A stretch of DNA of 64,000 nt, taken from the NCBI RefSeq assembly GCF_036226525.1, contig NZ_CP108487.1:5456001-5520000 (forward strand). Reading direction: 5' to 3'. A model generated the notes under the pieces. The model was not told the origin of the DNA, did no database searches, and saw only the letters and a list, made by a program, of their open reading frames with translations. The position numbers were made by a program, and so were the translations under genes. Shown here piece after piece: positions 43,432-51,341 of the stretch. Positions within the stretch are counted from its first letter, which is position 1. Every line of letters begins with the position of its first letter. Origin of the DNA: Kribbella sp. NBC_01245 (GTDB lineage Bacteria; Actinomycetota; Actinomycetes; Propionibacteriales; Kribbellaceae).

Positions 43432-44685
43432 ATGACCCGCTCCGAGGCGGCCGATGCGGCCGGTGATTCTGCGCCGGTGGCGTATCGGGAGGTCTTCGCT
43501 GTTGGGGAGTTCAGGGCGTTGTGGGCCGCGCAGCTTGCCTCGGTGGCGGGCGATCAGTTGGCGCGGGTCGCGTTGGCAGTGCTGGTGTTCGACCGTACTG
43601 GGTCGGCCGGTTGGTCTGCGCTGACGTACGCGTTGACCTTTTTGCCCGACCTGATCGGCGGGCCGCTGTTGTCGGGGTTCGCCGACAGGTACTCGCGGCG
43701 ACTGGTGATGGTGGTGTGCGATCTGGCCCGGGTGGGGCTGGTCGCGGTGATGGCGATTCCTGGGCTGCCGTTGTGGTTGTTGTGCGTGGTGCTGTTCGTG
43801 GTGCAGCTGTTCGCGTCACCGTTTTCGGCGGCTCGTGCCGCGCAGTTGGCGACGATCCTGACCGGCGACCGGTACGTGCTGGGCAGTTCGGTATCGAACG
43901 TGACCTCGCAGGCCGCGCAATTACTGGGGTTCGTCGCTGGAGGCACCATCGTGGCGGGTCTTGGCGTGAGCCAGGCTCTCCTTATTGACGCCGGCACCTT
44001 CGGGTTGTCGGCCCTGTTCGTGTGGGTAGGCACCCGCGAGCACGCGCTCACCGCGGGCCCGGCGCGGCCACCGTGGCTGGCGGCGATAGCGGCGGGAAGC
44101 GTGCTGGTGTGGCGTGATCGCCGTCTGCGTTACCTGGTCGCCTTGGCCTGCATCTCCGGCTTCTACATCACTGTCGAGGGTCTCGCGATCCCGTACGCGG
44201 CGGAGGTGGGTGGCGGGGCAATGGCAGCCGGGGTGTTGCTGGCAGCCAACCCGGCCGGCCAAGTCGTAGGAATGCTGGTGCTGACCCGACAGCCGCCCGC
44301 AACCCGGCTGAGGCTCATGAGCTGGCTGGCAATTGGGTCCTGCCTGCCCCTGGTGGCGTGTGCGTTGCGGCCGGGCCTGTGGATGACGGTCGGGCTGTGG
44401 GCGCTGTCGGGATTCTCTTCGGCCTACCAACTGGTGGCGAATGCGGCCTTCGTGCAATCGGTACCCGACGCGCAGCGGGGCCAGGCGTTCGGCCTGGCCC
44501 GCACTGCGCTCATCGTGTCGCAAGGGGTGGGGGTCCTGGTCGCCGGTATCGCGGCAGACCTATGGACCCCTGCAACGGTGGTCGCTGCAGCGGGAATGCT
44601 GGGGATCGTGGCGGCGGCCTGCGCAGCACGTGGGTACGTTCGTGCGTGCCGCGCCGTGCCAGGTCCGGGTGTTGCTATGACCTGA
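43432..44685 (+). CDS. MFS transporter, putative efflux
   Basis: This 417-residue integral membrane protein has about twelve hydrophobic helices. The loop 2-3 motif DRYSRRLVMVV and VFDRTGSAGWSALTYALTFLPDLIG fit the MFS group with exporter-like members such as enterobactin/macrolide-type exporters. ATG 43432 or GTG 43426 could be the start. Substrate unknown. It precedes the GGDEF gene by 32 bp, but the hairpin at 44700-44756 may separate their expression. Confidence 0.88.
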   Translation: MTRSEAADAAGDSAPVAYREVFAVGEFRALWAAQLASVAGDQLARVALAVLVFDRTGSAGWSALTYALTFLPDLIGGPLLSGFADRYSRRLVMVVCDLARVGLVAVMAIPGLPLWLLCVVLFVVQLFASPFSAARAAQLATILTGDRYVLGSSVSNVTSQAAQLLGFVAGGTIVAGLGVSQALLIDAGTFGLSALFVWVGTREHALTAGPARPPWLAAIAAGSVLVWRDRRLRYLVALACISGFYITVEGLAIPYAAEVGGGAMAAGVLLAANPAGQVVGMLVLTRQPPATRLRLMSWLAIGSCLPLVACALRPGLWMTVGLWALSGFSSAYQLVANAAFVQSVPDAQRGQAFGLARTALIVSQGVGVLVAGIAADLWTPATVVAAAGMLGIVAAACAARGYVRACRAVPGPGVAMT

Positions 44686-44699
44686 ATCCGTCAGCTGAG

Positions 44700-44756
44700 G
44701 CGAGAGGAGGCGGGTCAGTGCCAGTCGTTGTTACGCATAGCGGCACCTCCTCCCGC
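44700..44756 (+). promoter_or_regulatory. Long-range hairpin that can hide the SD of the GGDEF gene
   Basis: GCGAGAGGAGG (44700-44710) can pair with CCTCCTCCCGC (44746-44756) at 10 of 11 positions, leaving a 35-base loop. The 5' arm includes the AGGAGG SD for the GTG at 44718, which lies inside the loop. Either translation of the diguanylate cyclase is gated by this hairpin, or it is part of the end of the upstream MFS transcript and the true start is ATG 44778. Confidence 0.5.
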
Positions 44757-46154
44757 TGCAGCCCGTCACCGGATCCGATGACAATTGGTGATACCCCAGT
44801 TACGCTGGAACTCGGGGAGATTGTGGGGCGGGGTATTACGTTTTTGAGTATCAGGCATCGATGGCGAGTACGGCGACGGCGTCGTCGTACCGATTCGGCC
44901 TGGGCGCCAACCCGGTGGACTGTGTGGTCGGTGCCCACGGCCGTGCTGGCGTATGTGCTGGCCGTCGACCTGCTCGCCGCGAGCGCCGTCGGCGTATCGA
45001 TCCGGCTCGTCGGCATCGACAGCGCCGATTTGGTCCGGCTGGCGATCCTGGCGGTCGGGTCCGCCGTGCACGTCGAGGCGGCCCGAGGCATCGAGCGACT
45101 GCGCGAAGTGGGCGCCGAAGGTGTGCCGTACACGAACCTGAAAGGCATGTGGACGTTCGCGGGAGCGTTGCTGTTGCCGCCCCCGCTAGCGGTCGTGTTG
45201 ATCATGTCGACGTACGTGCACTCGTGGTTCCGGCTGCGCCGAGTACCGCCGTACCGCTGGATCTTCTCCGCCGCCACCATCGTGCTGGCCACCTCGGCCG
45301 CGGCCCTGGTGCTGTTCGCGCTCAGCCCGGCCGGTTACCCCGGCTACCCGTCCGGCCCACTCGGCCTGGTCGCGATCGCCCTCGCCGGCCTGACGTACTG
45401 GTTCGTCAATTACGCCCTCGTGGTCGGCGCGATCATGCTGTCCAGCCCGACCACACCCGCCGGACAGGCACTCGGCCGCCTCTCCGACCAGCTCATCGTG
45501 GCCGGGTCTCTCGGACTCGGGGTTGCCATCGCCGCCCTGCTGATTCACGAGCCCTGGTCGGTGACCGTTCTCCTGCTCACTGTTCTCGGACTGCACCGGG
45601 CCCTCCTGGTCGGCCAGTTCCAGACCGCCGCCCAAAAGGACCCCAAAACCGGTCTGGCCAATGCCGCGTTCTGGTTCGAAATGGCGAACAAGGAATTCGA
45701 CCGGGCCAAGCGCACCGGCTCCAGCCTCGGCGTTCTGTACGTCGACCTGGACCACTTCAAAGCCGTGAACGATACGCACGGCCATCGCGCGGGCGACGAA
45801 GCGCTCAAGGCTGTGGCCGACGCACTCGGCGACGACGTCCGCACAGACGACCTCGTGGGTCGCCTCGGCGGCGAGGAATTCGCGATCCTGCTCCCGGCCA
45901 CCAGCCCGGCCGAAACCAAACAGACCGCGGAACGGATCCGCCACCGGGTCTCAGGCCTCACCATCACGGTGACAGGCCTTACCGGGCCGGTCCAACTCGA
46001 ACACCTCACCTGCTCGATCGGCATCGCGAGCTACCCCGAAAACGGCACCACCATGGACGCCCTGATGCTGGCCGCCGACACGGCAACCTACGCAGCCAAA
46101 GACGCCGGCCGCGACCAAGTCGTCGCAGCCCCCATGCCCGACACCCCGAGCTAG
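44718..46154 (+). CDS. Membrane-bound diguanylate cyclase (GGDEF)
   Basis: This 478-residue protein has an N-terminal membrane part with about six hydrophobic segments (e.g. WSVPTAVLAYVLAVDLLAASAVG, LLLPPPLAVVLIMS, IVAGSLGLGVAIAALLI) and, from about residue 305, a GGDEF domain: DPKTGLANAAFW, LGVLYVDLDHFKAVNDTHGHRAGDEAL, active-site GGEEF in GRLGGEEFAILLP. GGEEF is a functional variant. It should make cyclic di-GMP from two GTP. GTG 44718 has AGGAGG at the right distance; ATG 44778 is an alternative with no SD. No EAL domain is fused. Confidence 0.9.
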   Translation: MPVVVTHSGTSSRCSPSPDPMTIGDTPVTLELGEIVGRGITFLSIRHRWRVRRRRRRTDSAWAPTRWTVWSVPTAVLAYVLAVDLLAASAVGVSIRLVGIDSADLVRLAILAVGSAVHVEAARGIERLREVGAEGVPYTNLKGMWTFAGALLLPPPLAVVLIMSTYVHSWFRLRRVPPYRWIFSAATIVLATSAAALVLFALSPAGYPGYPSGPLGLVAIALAGLTYWFVNYALVVGAIMLSSPTTPAGQALGRLSDQLIVAGSLGLGVAIAALLIHEPWSVTVLLLTVLGLHRALLVGQFQTAAQKDPKTGLANAAFWFEMANKEFDRAKRTGSSLGVLYVDLDHFKAVNDTHGHRAGDEALKAVADALGDDVRTDDLVGRLGGEEFAILLPATSPAETKQTAERIRHRVSGLTITVTGLTGPVQLEHLTCSIGIASYPENGTTMDALMLAADTATYAAKDAGRDQVVAAPMPDTPS

Positions 46155-46169
46155 GCCGCTCCTCGTTAG

Positions 46170-46745
46170 TCAGATGGGCGCAACGGTTCGGGTGACGACC
46201 CAGCGGTGCGGGGAGATCGCACGCGTCCGAGTGAAGCCGTGGTTCTCGAACGCGGCCATCGGTCCGGTATGCAGGAAAGAACCGGCCACCTTCCGGTCAT
46301 CCGTCTCTTCGGGATAACCCTCAACCGTGCCACCACCGAGCCGCGCGATCTCCGCCAGCGCTCCATCCAGCGCGGAGTTTGCGACACCGCGACCGCGGAG
46401 CCCTTTACCCGTGAAGAAGCACGTGATCCGCCAGTCCGGCAACGCGGTAAGCCCCATCTCGTACAGGCGTTTGCTCTTGACCTCCGGCAGCTCGGTTGGC
46501 GACCCGAACTGGCACCACCCCACGCATTCGTCACCGTCGAACACCAACGCGTTGTGCGTACCCCCTTCGCGCACCAGCCGTTCCTTATCCGCCCGGTTCT
46601 GCTCCGCGGTTCGCCCCTTCAACTTGAGGTGAAACCCGACGCACCAACAACCACCCCACACTCCGTTGTTCGCCTCCACCAACCGCGCAAACGCACCCCA
46701 CGTATCCACACTCAGCGGCCGAACAACGAATCCGTCTGTGCTCAT
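46170..46745 (-). CDS. GNAT-family N-acetyltransferase
   Basis: This 191-residue protein has a VEANNGVWGGCWCVGFHLKLKG N-terminal segment, ALVFDGDECVGWCQFG, FTGKGLRGRGVANSALDGAL (the GRGVA acetyl-CoA loop) and FENHGFTR near the end. It matches a GNAT subfamily with early cysteines found in Actinobacteria. ATG 46745 is favoured over GTG 46751 by an upstream GGGGTGGG. Acceptor unknown. It converges on the GGDEF gene with a 15-bp gap. Confidence 0.83.
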   Translation of the reverse strand: MSTDGFVVRPLSVDTWGAFARLVEANNGVWGGCWCVGFHLKLKGRTAEQNRADKERLVREGGTHNALVFDGDECVGWCQFGSPTELPEVKSKRLYEMGLTALPDWRITCFFTGKGLRGRGVANSALDGALAEIARLGGGTVEGYPEETDDRKVAGSFLHTGPMAAFENHGFTRTRAISPHRWVVTRTVAPI

Positions 46746-46865
46746 GCCCACCCCTGTAAGTCATCCGATCCACACCACCGTAGACGCAACATCTTCGGTA
46801 GTCCTGGCATCTGATGTCTGGATCCGTGGATCGGCCGCGGCACCAGCGAGAAGGCAGGAACCTGG

Positions 46866-47303
46866 ATGACTTTGCAATGGCGGAAGCGAATATCGGCGCT
46901 GGGTGCGGCGCTCGCAATGACGGTGTTGATGGTCGGCGCGGTCCCGGCCCAGGCGGGCACCGCGCCGCGGACCCAGAGCGCATGGTGGCCGTTCACGGTC
47001 CCGGCGCCTACTTCGGTCACCTACAGCCAGCGCACGGAGTCCTGCGAAGCCGGCGAGTTCTGCGCCTATTTGCGGCATGCCGACGGCTACCTCAACTTCA
47101 AGTTCGTCTTTTATGACACGTACCGGCTGTACGACTGGATCGGTACCGGAACCATCATGGAGGCGCAGACCGGAGTTGCCTCGACCAGGTTGCTCGACGC
47201 GAGCGGCCGCGTGCTGCACTGCTGGAACGCAGGAACGTTTCCCGGTACCGAGATCGACTTCACACCCGTCGAGTACATCAAACTGACCCCGACCTACTGC
47301 TGA
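46866..47303 (+). CDS. Small secreted protein, peptidase-inhibitor I36-like
   Basis: This 145-residue protein has a signal peptide (about residues 1-30, ending PAQA). The mature part is about 115 residues with four cysteines: two at CEAGEFC, one in VLHCWN and one as the last residue. The CEAGEFCAYLRHADGY pattern resembles the gamma-crystallin-like I36 peptidase inhibitor/calcium-binding family of Streptomyces secreted proteins, usually seen as C-x5-8-C-x-Y. That assignment is tentative. The transcript ends at the terminator at 47313-47354. Confidence 0.7.
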   Translation: MTLQWRKRISALGAALAMTVLMVGAVPAQAGTAPRTQSAWWPFTVPAPTSVTYSQRTESCEAGEFCAYLRHADGYLNFKFVFYDTYRLYDWIGTGTIMEAQTGVASTRLLDASGRVLHCWNAGTFPGTEIDFTPVEYIKLTPTYC

Positions 47304-47312
47304 AGTCCGTAC

Positions 47313-47354
47313 GACGGAGGGCCCCGAGCGTTGTGCTCGGGGCCCTCTGCCGTC
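47313..47354. terminator. Bidirectional hairpin terminator
   Basis: GAGGGCCCCGAGC (47317-47329) pairs with GCTCGGGGCCCTC (47335-47347); an outer GACGG/CCGTC extends it past a small bulge. It lies between convergent genes ending at 47303 and 47367. Confidence 0.88.
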
Positions 47355-47366
47355 AAGGTTCGGGTG

Positions 47367-49457
47367 TCAGCACCCGACGACGGTGTAGGTCTGGCCCCGG
47401 AAGAGCGCGTTGCCGGGGACGCCACAGGTAACCGGGTTGCGGTCGAGGCCCTTCACGAAGCCGCCGGAGGTGATCGGGTCGGCCAGGTCGTAGGGCACCG
47501 AGACCATGAAGTGCAGGTGGTCGCCGCTGGCGATGCCGACGTCACCCTCCAACCCGAGCACGGTGCCGGCGGTGACGAAGTCGCCGACCTTGTGGCCGCG
47601 GCTGGTCACCGAGCCGGTCTTGAGGTGGCTGTACTTGCTCCACTCACCGTCTGCGTGCTCGATCCAGACGTAGTTGCCGTCGTCCGTCGGCTCGGCGTTG
47701 GTGTCCACGATGTACTTGATCACGCCGCTGCGCGCCGCCGCGATCTCGTAGTCCGGTCCAGCCTGGACGCCGGACATGTCGATCCGTCCCAGCGGGTCGT
47801 GCTTGAGGAAGTCGTTGGTCACCTTCACCTTGGTGCCGGCCTTGAAGCCGATCCGGTACTCACCGACGGACATCGCCGGGCCACCGAACCTGTCGTGGGC
47901 CTGCGACACACCGTGGACCCCAACGCTGTCCTGCGTCCAGATCTGATCGGTGCTGGTGGAGAGGAACCCGGCGGTGCCGTAGAGCACGTTGACCGCACCG
48001 CCGCTCGACTGGTCGCCGACGGCCTCGCCGGGTGCACCGGCGGCCAGGTCGACCCGGCCGTTGCCGTCGAAGTCACCCGTGGCCAGTGCGTAGCCGAGGT
48101 AGTCGCCCGCTTCGGATAGACCCTCCACGTTGTTCACGCCCTGGCTGATCTGCTGATTGACCAGCGGAGACAGTCCGGTCAGGCCGCCGTAGAGCACGGT
48201 CAACCGGCCGGCGGCGACGTTGCTGTTGACGATGGTGCCGGGGGCACCGATGGCCAGGTCGTCCCCGGCCTGGCCGTTGAAGTTGCCTGTCGCGAGCGCG
48301 GTGCCGAACTGATCGCCCGTGGCAGGCGCCCCGCCGAGCAGCATGCCTGCCCGGGTGAAGATCTGACTCCAGTTGGCCTGCAGGCCGTTGGCGTTGGCAG
48401 AGCCGTAGATGACGTTGACGGCCCCGGCATCGGGAGTGTCACCGTCGTCCTCGCCCGGCACACCCACCGCGAGGTCGTCGTGGCCGTCGTTGTTGAAGTC
48501 ACCGGCGGCGACCGACTGACCGAACAGGTCGTTCTTCTCCCAGTTGCCTGGGATGTCGGCGGTCGACTGGTTCAACATCTGATTGCCGGTCGCCGCGAGT
48601 CCCGCGGCCGAACCGTAAATGACGTTCACCGTACCGGCGGCGGCCTGGTCGGTGATCGAGTCGCCGGGGGACCCGACGACCAGGTCGGCCCGGCCGTCGT
48701 CGTTGAAGTCGCCGGTGGTCAAAGAGCTGCCGAATTTGTCGCCGGCCTCGACGTCGCCGGCGATGCCGGCCGAACCCTGGTGCCAGTTCTGGCTGCCATC
48801 GGTCGACAGTCCGGCGCTCTTGCCGTACAGGACGATCACGTTGCCGGCCTGATTGGATCCGTTGACGTTCTCCGTGGGCGCGCCGATGGCGAGGTCGTCG
48901 CGACCATCGTTGTTGAAGTCGCCCGCGGCGACCGCTGACCCGAACTCGTCGGTCCGCTCAGCCACGTCCGGGATACCCGGGGAGGACTGGGTGAAGACCT
49001 GGTTGCCGATCGTGGTGAGTCCGATGGCCGAGCCGTAGAAGATGTTGACCGCACCGGCGTCGTAGACGTCGCCGGTGGCGACCTCGACACTTTCGTGCGG
49101 TACGCCGACGGCGAGGTCACCGAATCCGTCGTTGTTGAAGTCGCCGCAGGCACTCGCGTGCCCGAAAGCGTCACCGCGCTCCGCGACTCCGACGATGCCG
49201 GGATTGTCCTGGTTGATCAGCACGTTGCCGGCCGTGGACACCCCCGAGCCCGAGCTGTAGAGCACGTTGACCGAGCCGGCGCTGTCGAGGTTGCCGACGC
49301 TCTCGCCCGGCGCCCCCACCGCCAGGTCGGAACGGGAATCGCCGTTGAAGTCGCAGGCCGGCCCCGCGATCGCGTTCGCCGAGGCGAGCTGTGGTTGGCC
49401 GAGTACCGCGGCGGCAAGGAAAGCCGCGGCGGTGAGTCTGGTAGTCGTTCGTTTCAT
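47367..49457 (-). CDS. Secreted FG-GAP beta-propeller with C-terminal M23-like peptidase domain
   Basis: This 696-residue protein has a signal peptide (KRTTTRLTAAAFLAAAVLG) and seven FG-GAP blades, each with a calcium-loop such as GDFNNDGFGDLAVG; blade 6 (GNFNGQAGDDLAIG) is degenerate. This is the fold of the integrin alpha head. From about residue 540 a lytic-transglycosylase/M23-like domain follows: KHDPLGRIDMSG, VIKYIVDTNAEPTDDGNYVWIEHADGEWSKYSHLK, GHKVGDFVTAGTVLG and the HLH motif in GDHLHFMVSV. The HLH ligand pair is canonical, while the upstream H-x6-D spacing is longer than the usual H-x3-D. It probably binds a surface through the propeller and acts on peptidoglycan or protein, if active. 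Confidence 0.87.
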   Translation of the reverse strand: MKRTTTRLTAAAFLAAAVLGQPQLASANAIAGPACDFNGDSRSDLAVGAPGESVGNLDSAGSVNVLYSSGSGVSTAGNVLINQDNPGIVGVAERGDAFGHASACGDFNNDGFGDLAVGVPHESVEVATGDVYDAGAVNIFYGSAIGLTTIGNQVFTQSSPGIPDVAERTDEFGSAVAAGDFNNDGRDDLAIGAPTENVNGSNQAGNVIVLYGKSAGLSTDGSQNWHQGSAGIAGDVEAGDKFGSSLTTGDFNDDGRADLVVGSPGDSITDQAAAGTVNVIYGSAAGLAATGNQMLNQSTADIPGNWEKNDLFGQSVAAGDFNNDGHDDLAVGVPGEDDGDTPDAGAVNVIYGSANANGLQANWSQIFTRAGMLLGGAPATGDQFGTALATGNFNGQAGDDLAIGAPGTIVNSNVAAGRLTVLYGGLTGLSPLVNQQISQGVNNVEGLSEAGDYLGYALATGDFDGNGRVDLAAGAPGEAVGDQSSGGAVNVLYGTAGFLSTSTDQIWTQDSVGVHGVSQAHDRFGGPAMSVGEYRIGFKAGTKVKVTNDFLKHDPLGRIDMSGVQAGPDYEIAAARSGVIKYIVDTNAEPTDDGNYVWIEHADGEWSKYSHLKTGSVTSRGHKVGDFVTAGTVLGLEGDVGIASGDHLHFMVSVPYDLADPITSGGFVKGLDRNPVTCGVPGNALFRGQTYTVVGC

Positions 49458-49652
49458 GTGAATACATCCCCCAGTCGAGTAGAAGGACCACTGGCCCTTC
49501 GGAAGTAGCGGAAACTCTCAACAAGGACTCTGCTGGAGGCGCGACTCGAGGGCATGAGGGACGACCCCTCAACCTGCGGATCTGGGGGTCTGGGGGTGGA
49601 CCGAAGGGGCCCCTGTCGGGGGTCAGAGACGCGCTTTGCCGCCTTCAAGTGC

Positions 49653-49740
49653 GGAGAGTGTGGGATTCGAACCCACGATGACGGTCACCCGCCATACCGG
49701 TTTTCAAGACCAGCGCACTCGGCCACTATGCGAACTCTCC
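49653..49740 (-). tRNA. tRNA-Ser(TGA)
   Basis: On the minus strand the 88-nt sequence starts GGAGAGT and ends ACTCTCC, giving a 7-bp acceptor stem. The anticodon arm CTGGT CTTGAAA ACCGG has anticodon TGA, a long variable arm follows (ATGGCGGGTGACCGTCAT), and the T arm contains GTGGGTTCGAATCCCAC. The long variable arm and TGA anticodon identify serine. CCA is not encoded. Confidence 0.97.
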
Positions 49741-49921
49741 TGGCCCGACCCGCCCTCGGTGAGGCGGGCCGGCTGCCGGCGTCGAGAATACCGCGCGGCC
49801 GGGCTTAACCGCGGGCTGGCTCGGGAGCGTTATTCGAGTGCCGCCGAAGGGGCGCGGCGATAGGGTCCGAACCGGGTGTCCGGCAGCGGCCGGTTGCCGC
49901 CAGTGAGAGGAGGTGGGACCG

Positions 49922-49975
49922 ATGAGTCAGCGGTCCTCGGACATGGTCCACACCTTCCGGTCCGCCCAGCAATAA
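49922..49975 (+). CDS. Putative 17-residue leader peptide upstream of an MFS exporter
   Basis: An ATG with a very strong SD (AGGAGG, 49908-49913, 8 bases ahead) opens a short frame that ends with TAA at 49973, encoding MSQRSSDMVHTFRSAQQ. It lies 91 bp upstream of the MFS start at 50067, and the gap holds mutually exclusive hairpins (50001-50030). This layout is typical of translational or transcriptional attenuation in which ribosome behaviour on the leader decides whether the exporter is made. The rest of 49741-50066 contains no other gene I can support. Confidence 0.5.
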   Translation: MSQRSSDMVHTFRSAQQ

Positions 49976-50000
49976 CCAGCGGCTAGGGCAGGGATCGGGA

Positions 50001-50030
50001 GCACCAGCGGCATCCGGGAGCGGGTGCCGC
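50001..50030 (+). promoter_or_regulatory. Alternative hairpins between leader peptide and MFS gene
   Basis: GCGGCA (50007-50012) pairs with TGCCGC (50025-50030); GCACC (50001-50005) pairs with GGTGC (50023-50027). The two pairings share bases and cannot both form fully, as expected of an attenuator. Neither stem is strong, so the call is modest. Confidence 0.4.
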
Positions 50031-50066
50031 GAGTCCGTGTGCCCTCTTGTCCACTGGAGCCATCTC

Positions 50067-51296
50067 ATGCGAGTACTTCGCATCCTTTGCCCGCCCGAAC
50101 TCGGCCGGGATTTCGTCAAACTCTGGTCCGCCGCCACGATCAGCAATCTCGGCGACGGCGCCCTGCTCGCGGCCGGTCCGTTGCTGGTCGCCTCGATCAC
50201 GGCTGAGCCGGCCGCGGTCGCGACGGCCGTATTCGTCCAGCAACTGCCCTGGCTGTTGTTCGCGCTGCTCAGCGGGGCCTTGGTCGATCGCCTCGACCGC
50301 CGCCGAGTGGTCGTCGCGGTCGACCTCATCCGCGGCCTGGTCCTCGCCGCACTCGGTGCCGCCGTACTCCTCGGCAGCTCGCCACTCTGGGCCGTGTACC
50401 TCGCGCTGTTCCTCCTCGGAACGGCCGAGACCCTCGCCGATAACGCGGCCGGCGCGCTGTACGTCACGGTTGTCCCCCGGCAGTACCTCGGCCAAGCCAA
50501 TGCAAGGCTGTCCGCCACGTTCACCGTGGTCAACCAGCTCGGTGGTCCGCCGATCGGGGCACTGCTGTTCGCCCTCGGCGCGGGGATTCCGCTCGTCTTC
50601 GACGCAGTGACGTACGTCGTCGCGGCGGGCCTGATCGCGCGGTTGTCCGTCCGGCCGGCCACCACGGAACGGTCCGACGTACACCTCTTGAAGCAGGTCG
50701 GCGAAGGCGTGCGCTGGCTGTGGAATCACCCTGGCGTGCGTACGTTGGCCGGCTCGATCCTGGTCATGAACGTCACCTTCGGCGCCGCCTTCGCAACTTG
50801 GGTGTTGTACGCCCGGGAGCGTCTCGGGTTGTCCGAGCAGCAGTTCGGGCTGTTGATCGCGGTCGGCGCGATCGGGGCCTTGGCCGGTACGCCGGTCTAC
50901 CACCTGCTCGAACCGCGCATCGGCACGCTCGGGCTGTTGCGCGCCGGGCTCGTCATCGAGACCGCGACCCATCTGGTCCTGGCGATCACCCAGTCGCCGT
51001 GGATCGCGGGTCTGACCATGGTCGTGTTCGGCGTCCACGCGGTCGTCTGGGGCACGGTCTCGACGACCACCCGGCAGCTCGTCACGCCGGATGCGCTGAT
51101 GGGCCGGGTCAACAGCGTCTACCTGCTGGCCTCGGTCGGCGGCGCGGCGATCGGCACGCTGCTGGGCGGTCTGCTCGCGCAGCGGTTCGGCCTGACCGCG
51201 CCGTTCCTGCTGGCCTTCGTCGCGATGGCGGCCATGACCGTGGTGGCGTGGCGCCCGCTTCGGCATGTCTCGGTCCAGGCCCTTCCAACGGTGTAA
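50067..51296 (+). CDS. MFS transporter, enterobactin/multidrug-exporter-like
   Basis: This 409-residue protein has twelve predicted hydrophobic helices with the MFS_3-type motif LLSGALVDRLDRRRVVVAVDLIRGLVL (about residues 66-92) and NAAGALYVTVVPRQYLGQANARLS, typical of macrolide or siderophore exporters. ATG 50067 follows GGAG by 6 bases. Substrate unknown, but the leader peptide upstream would suit induction by a ribosome-acting compound. Transcription continues to the next MFS gene (46-bp gap). Confidence 0.88.
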   Translation: MRVLRILCPPELGRDFVKLWSAATISNLGDGALLAAGPLLVASITAEPAAVATAVFVQQLPWLLFALLSGALVDRLDRRRVVVAVDLIRGLVLAALGAAVLLGSSPLWAVYLALFLLGTAETLADNAAGALYVTVVPRQYLGQANARLSATFTVVNQLGGPPIGALLFALGAGIPLVFDAVTYVVAAGLIARLSVRPATTERSDVHLLKQVGEGVRWLWNHPGVRTLAGSILVMNVTFGAAFATWVLYARERLGLSEQQFGLLIAVGAIGALAGTPVYHLLEPRIGTLGLLRAGLVIETATHLVLAITQSPWIAGLTMVVFGVHAVVWGTVSTTTRQLVTPDALMGRVNSVYLLASVGGAAIGTLLGGLLAQRFGLTAPFLLAFVAMAAMTVVAWRPLRHVSVQALPTV

Positions 51297-51341
51297 ACGG
51301 TTGGCTCCGGCTGCCGAGGGCTTGCTAGCCTCGGCGGCCGG

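Noticed and set aside
44686..44780. c-di-GMP (GEMM) riboswitch before the GGDEF gene
   Set aside because: The conserved GEMM core elements are absent; only an SD-occluding hairpin is seen.
46866..47303. Antimicrobial peptide or toxin precursor
   Set aside because: The signal peptide, length and cysteine pattern fit an I36-like secreted protein better, and no immunity or processing gene lies nearby.
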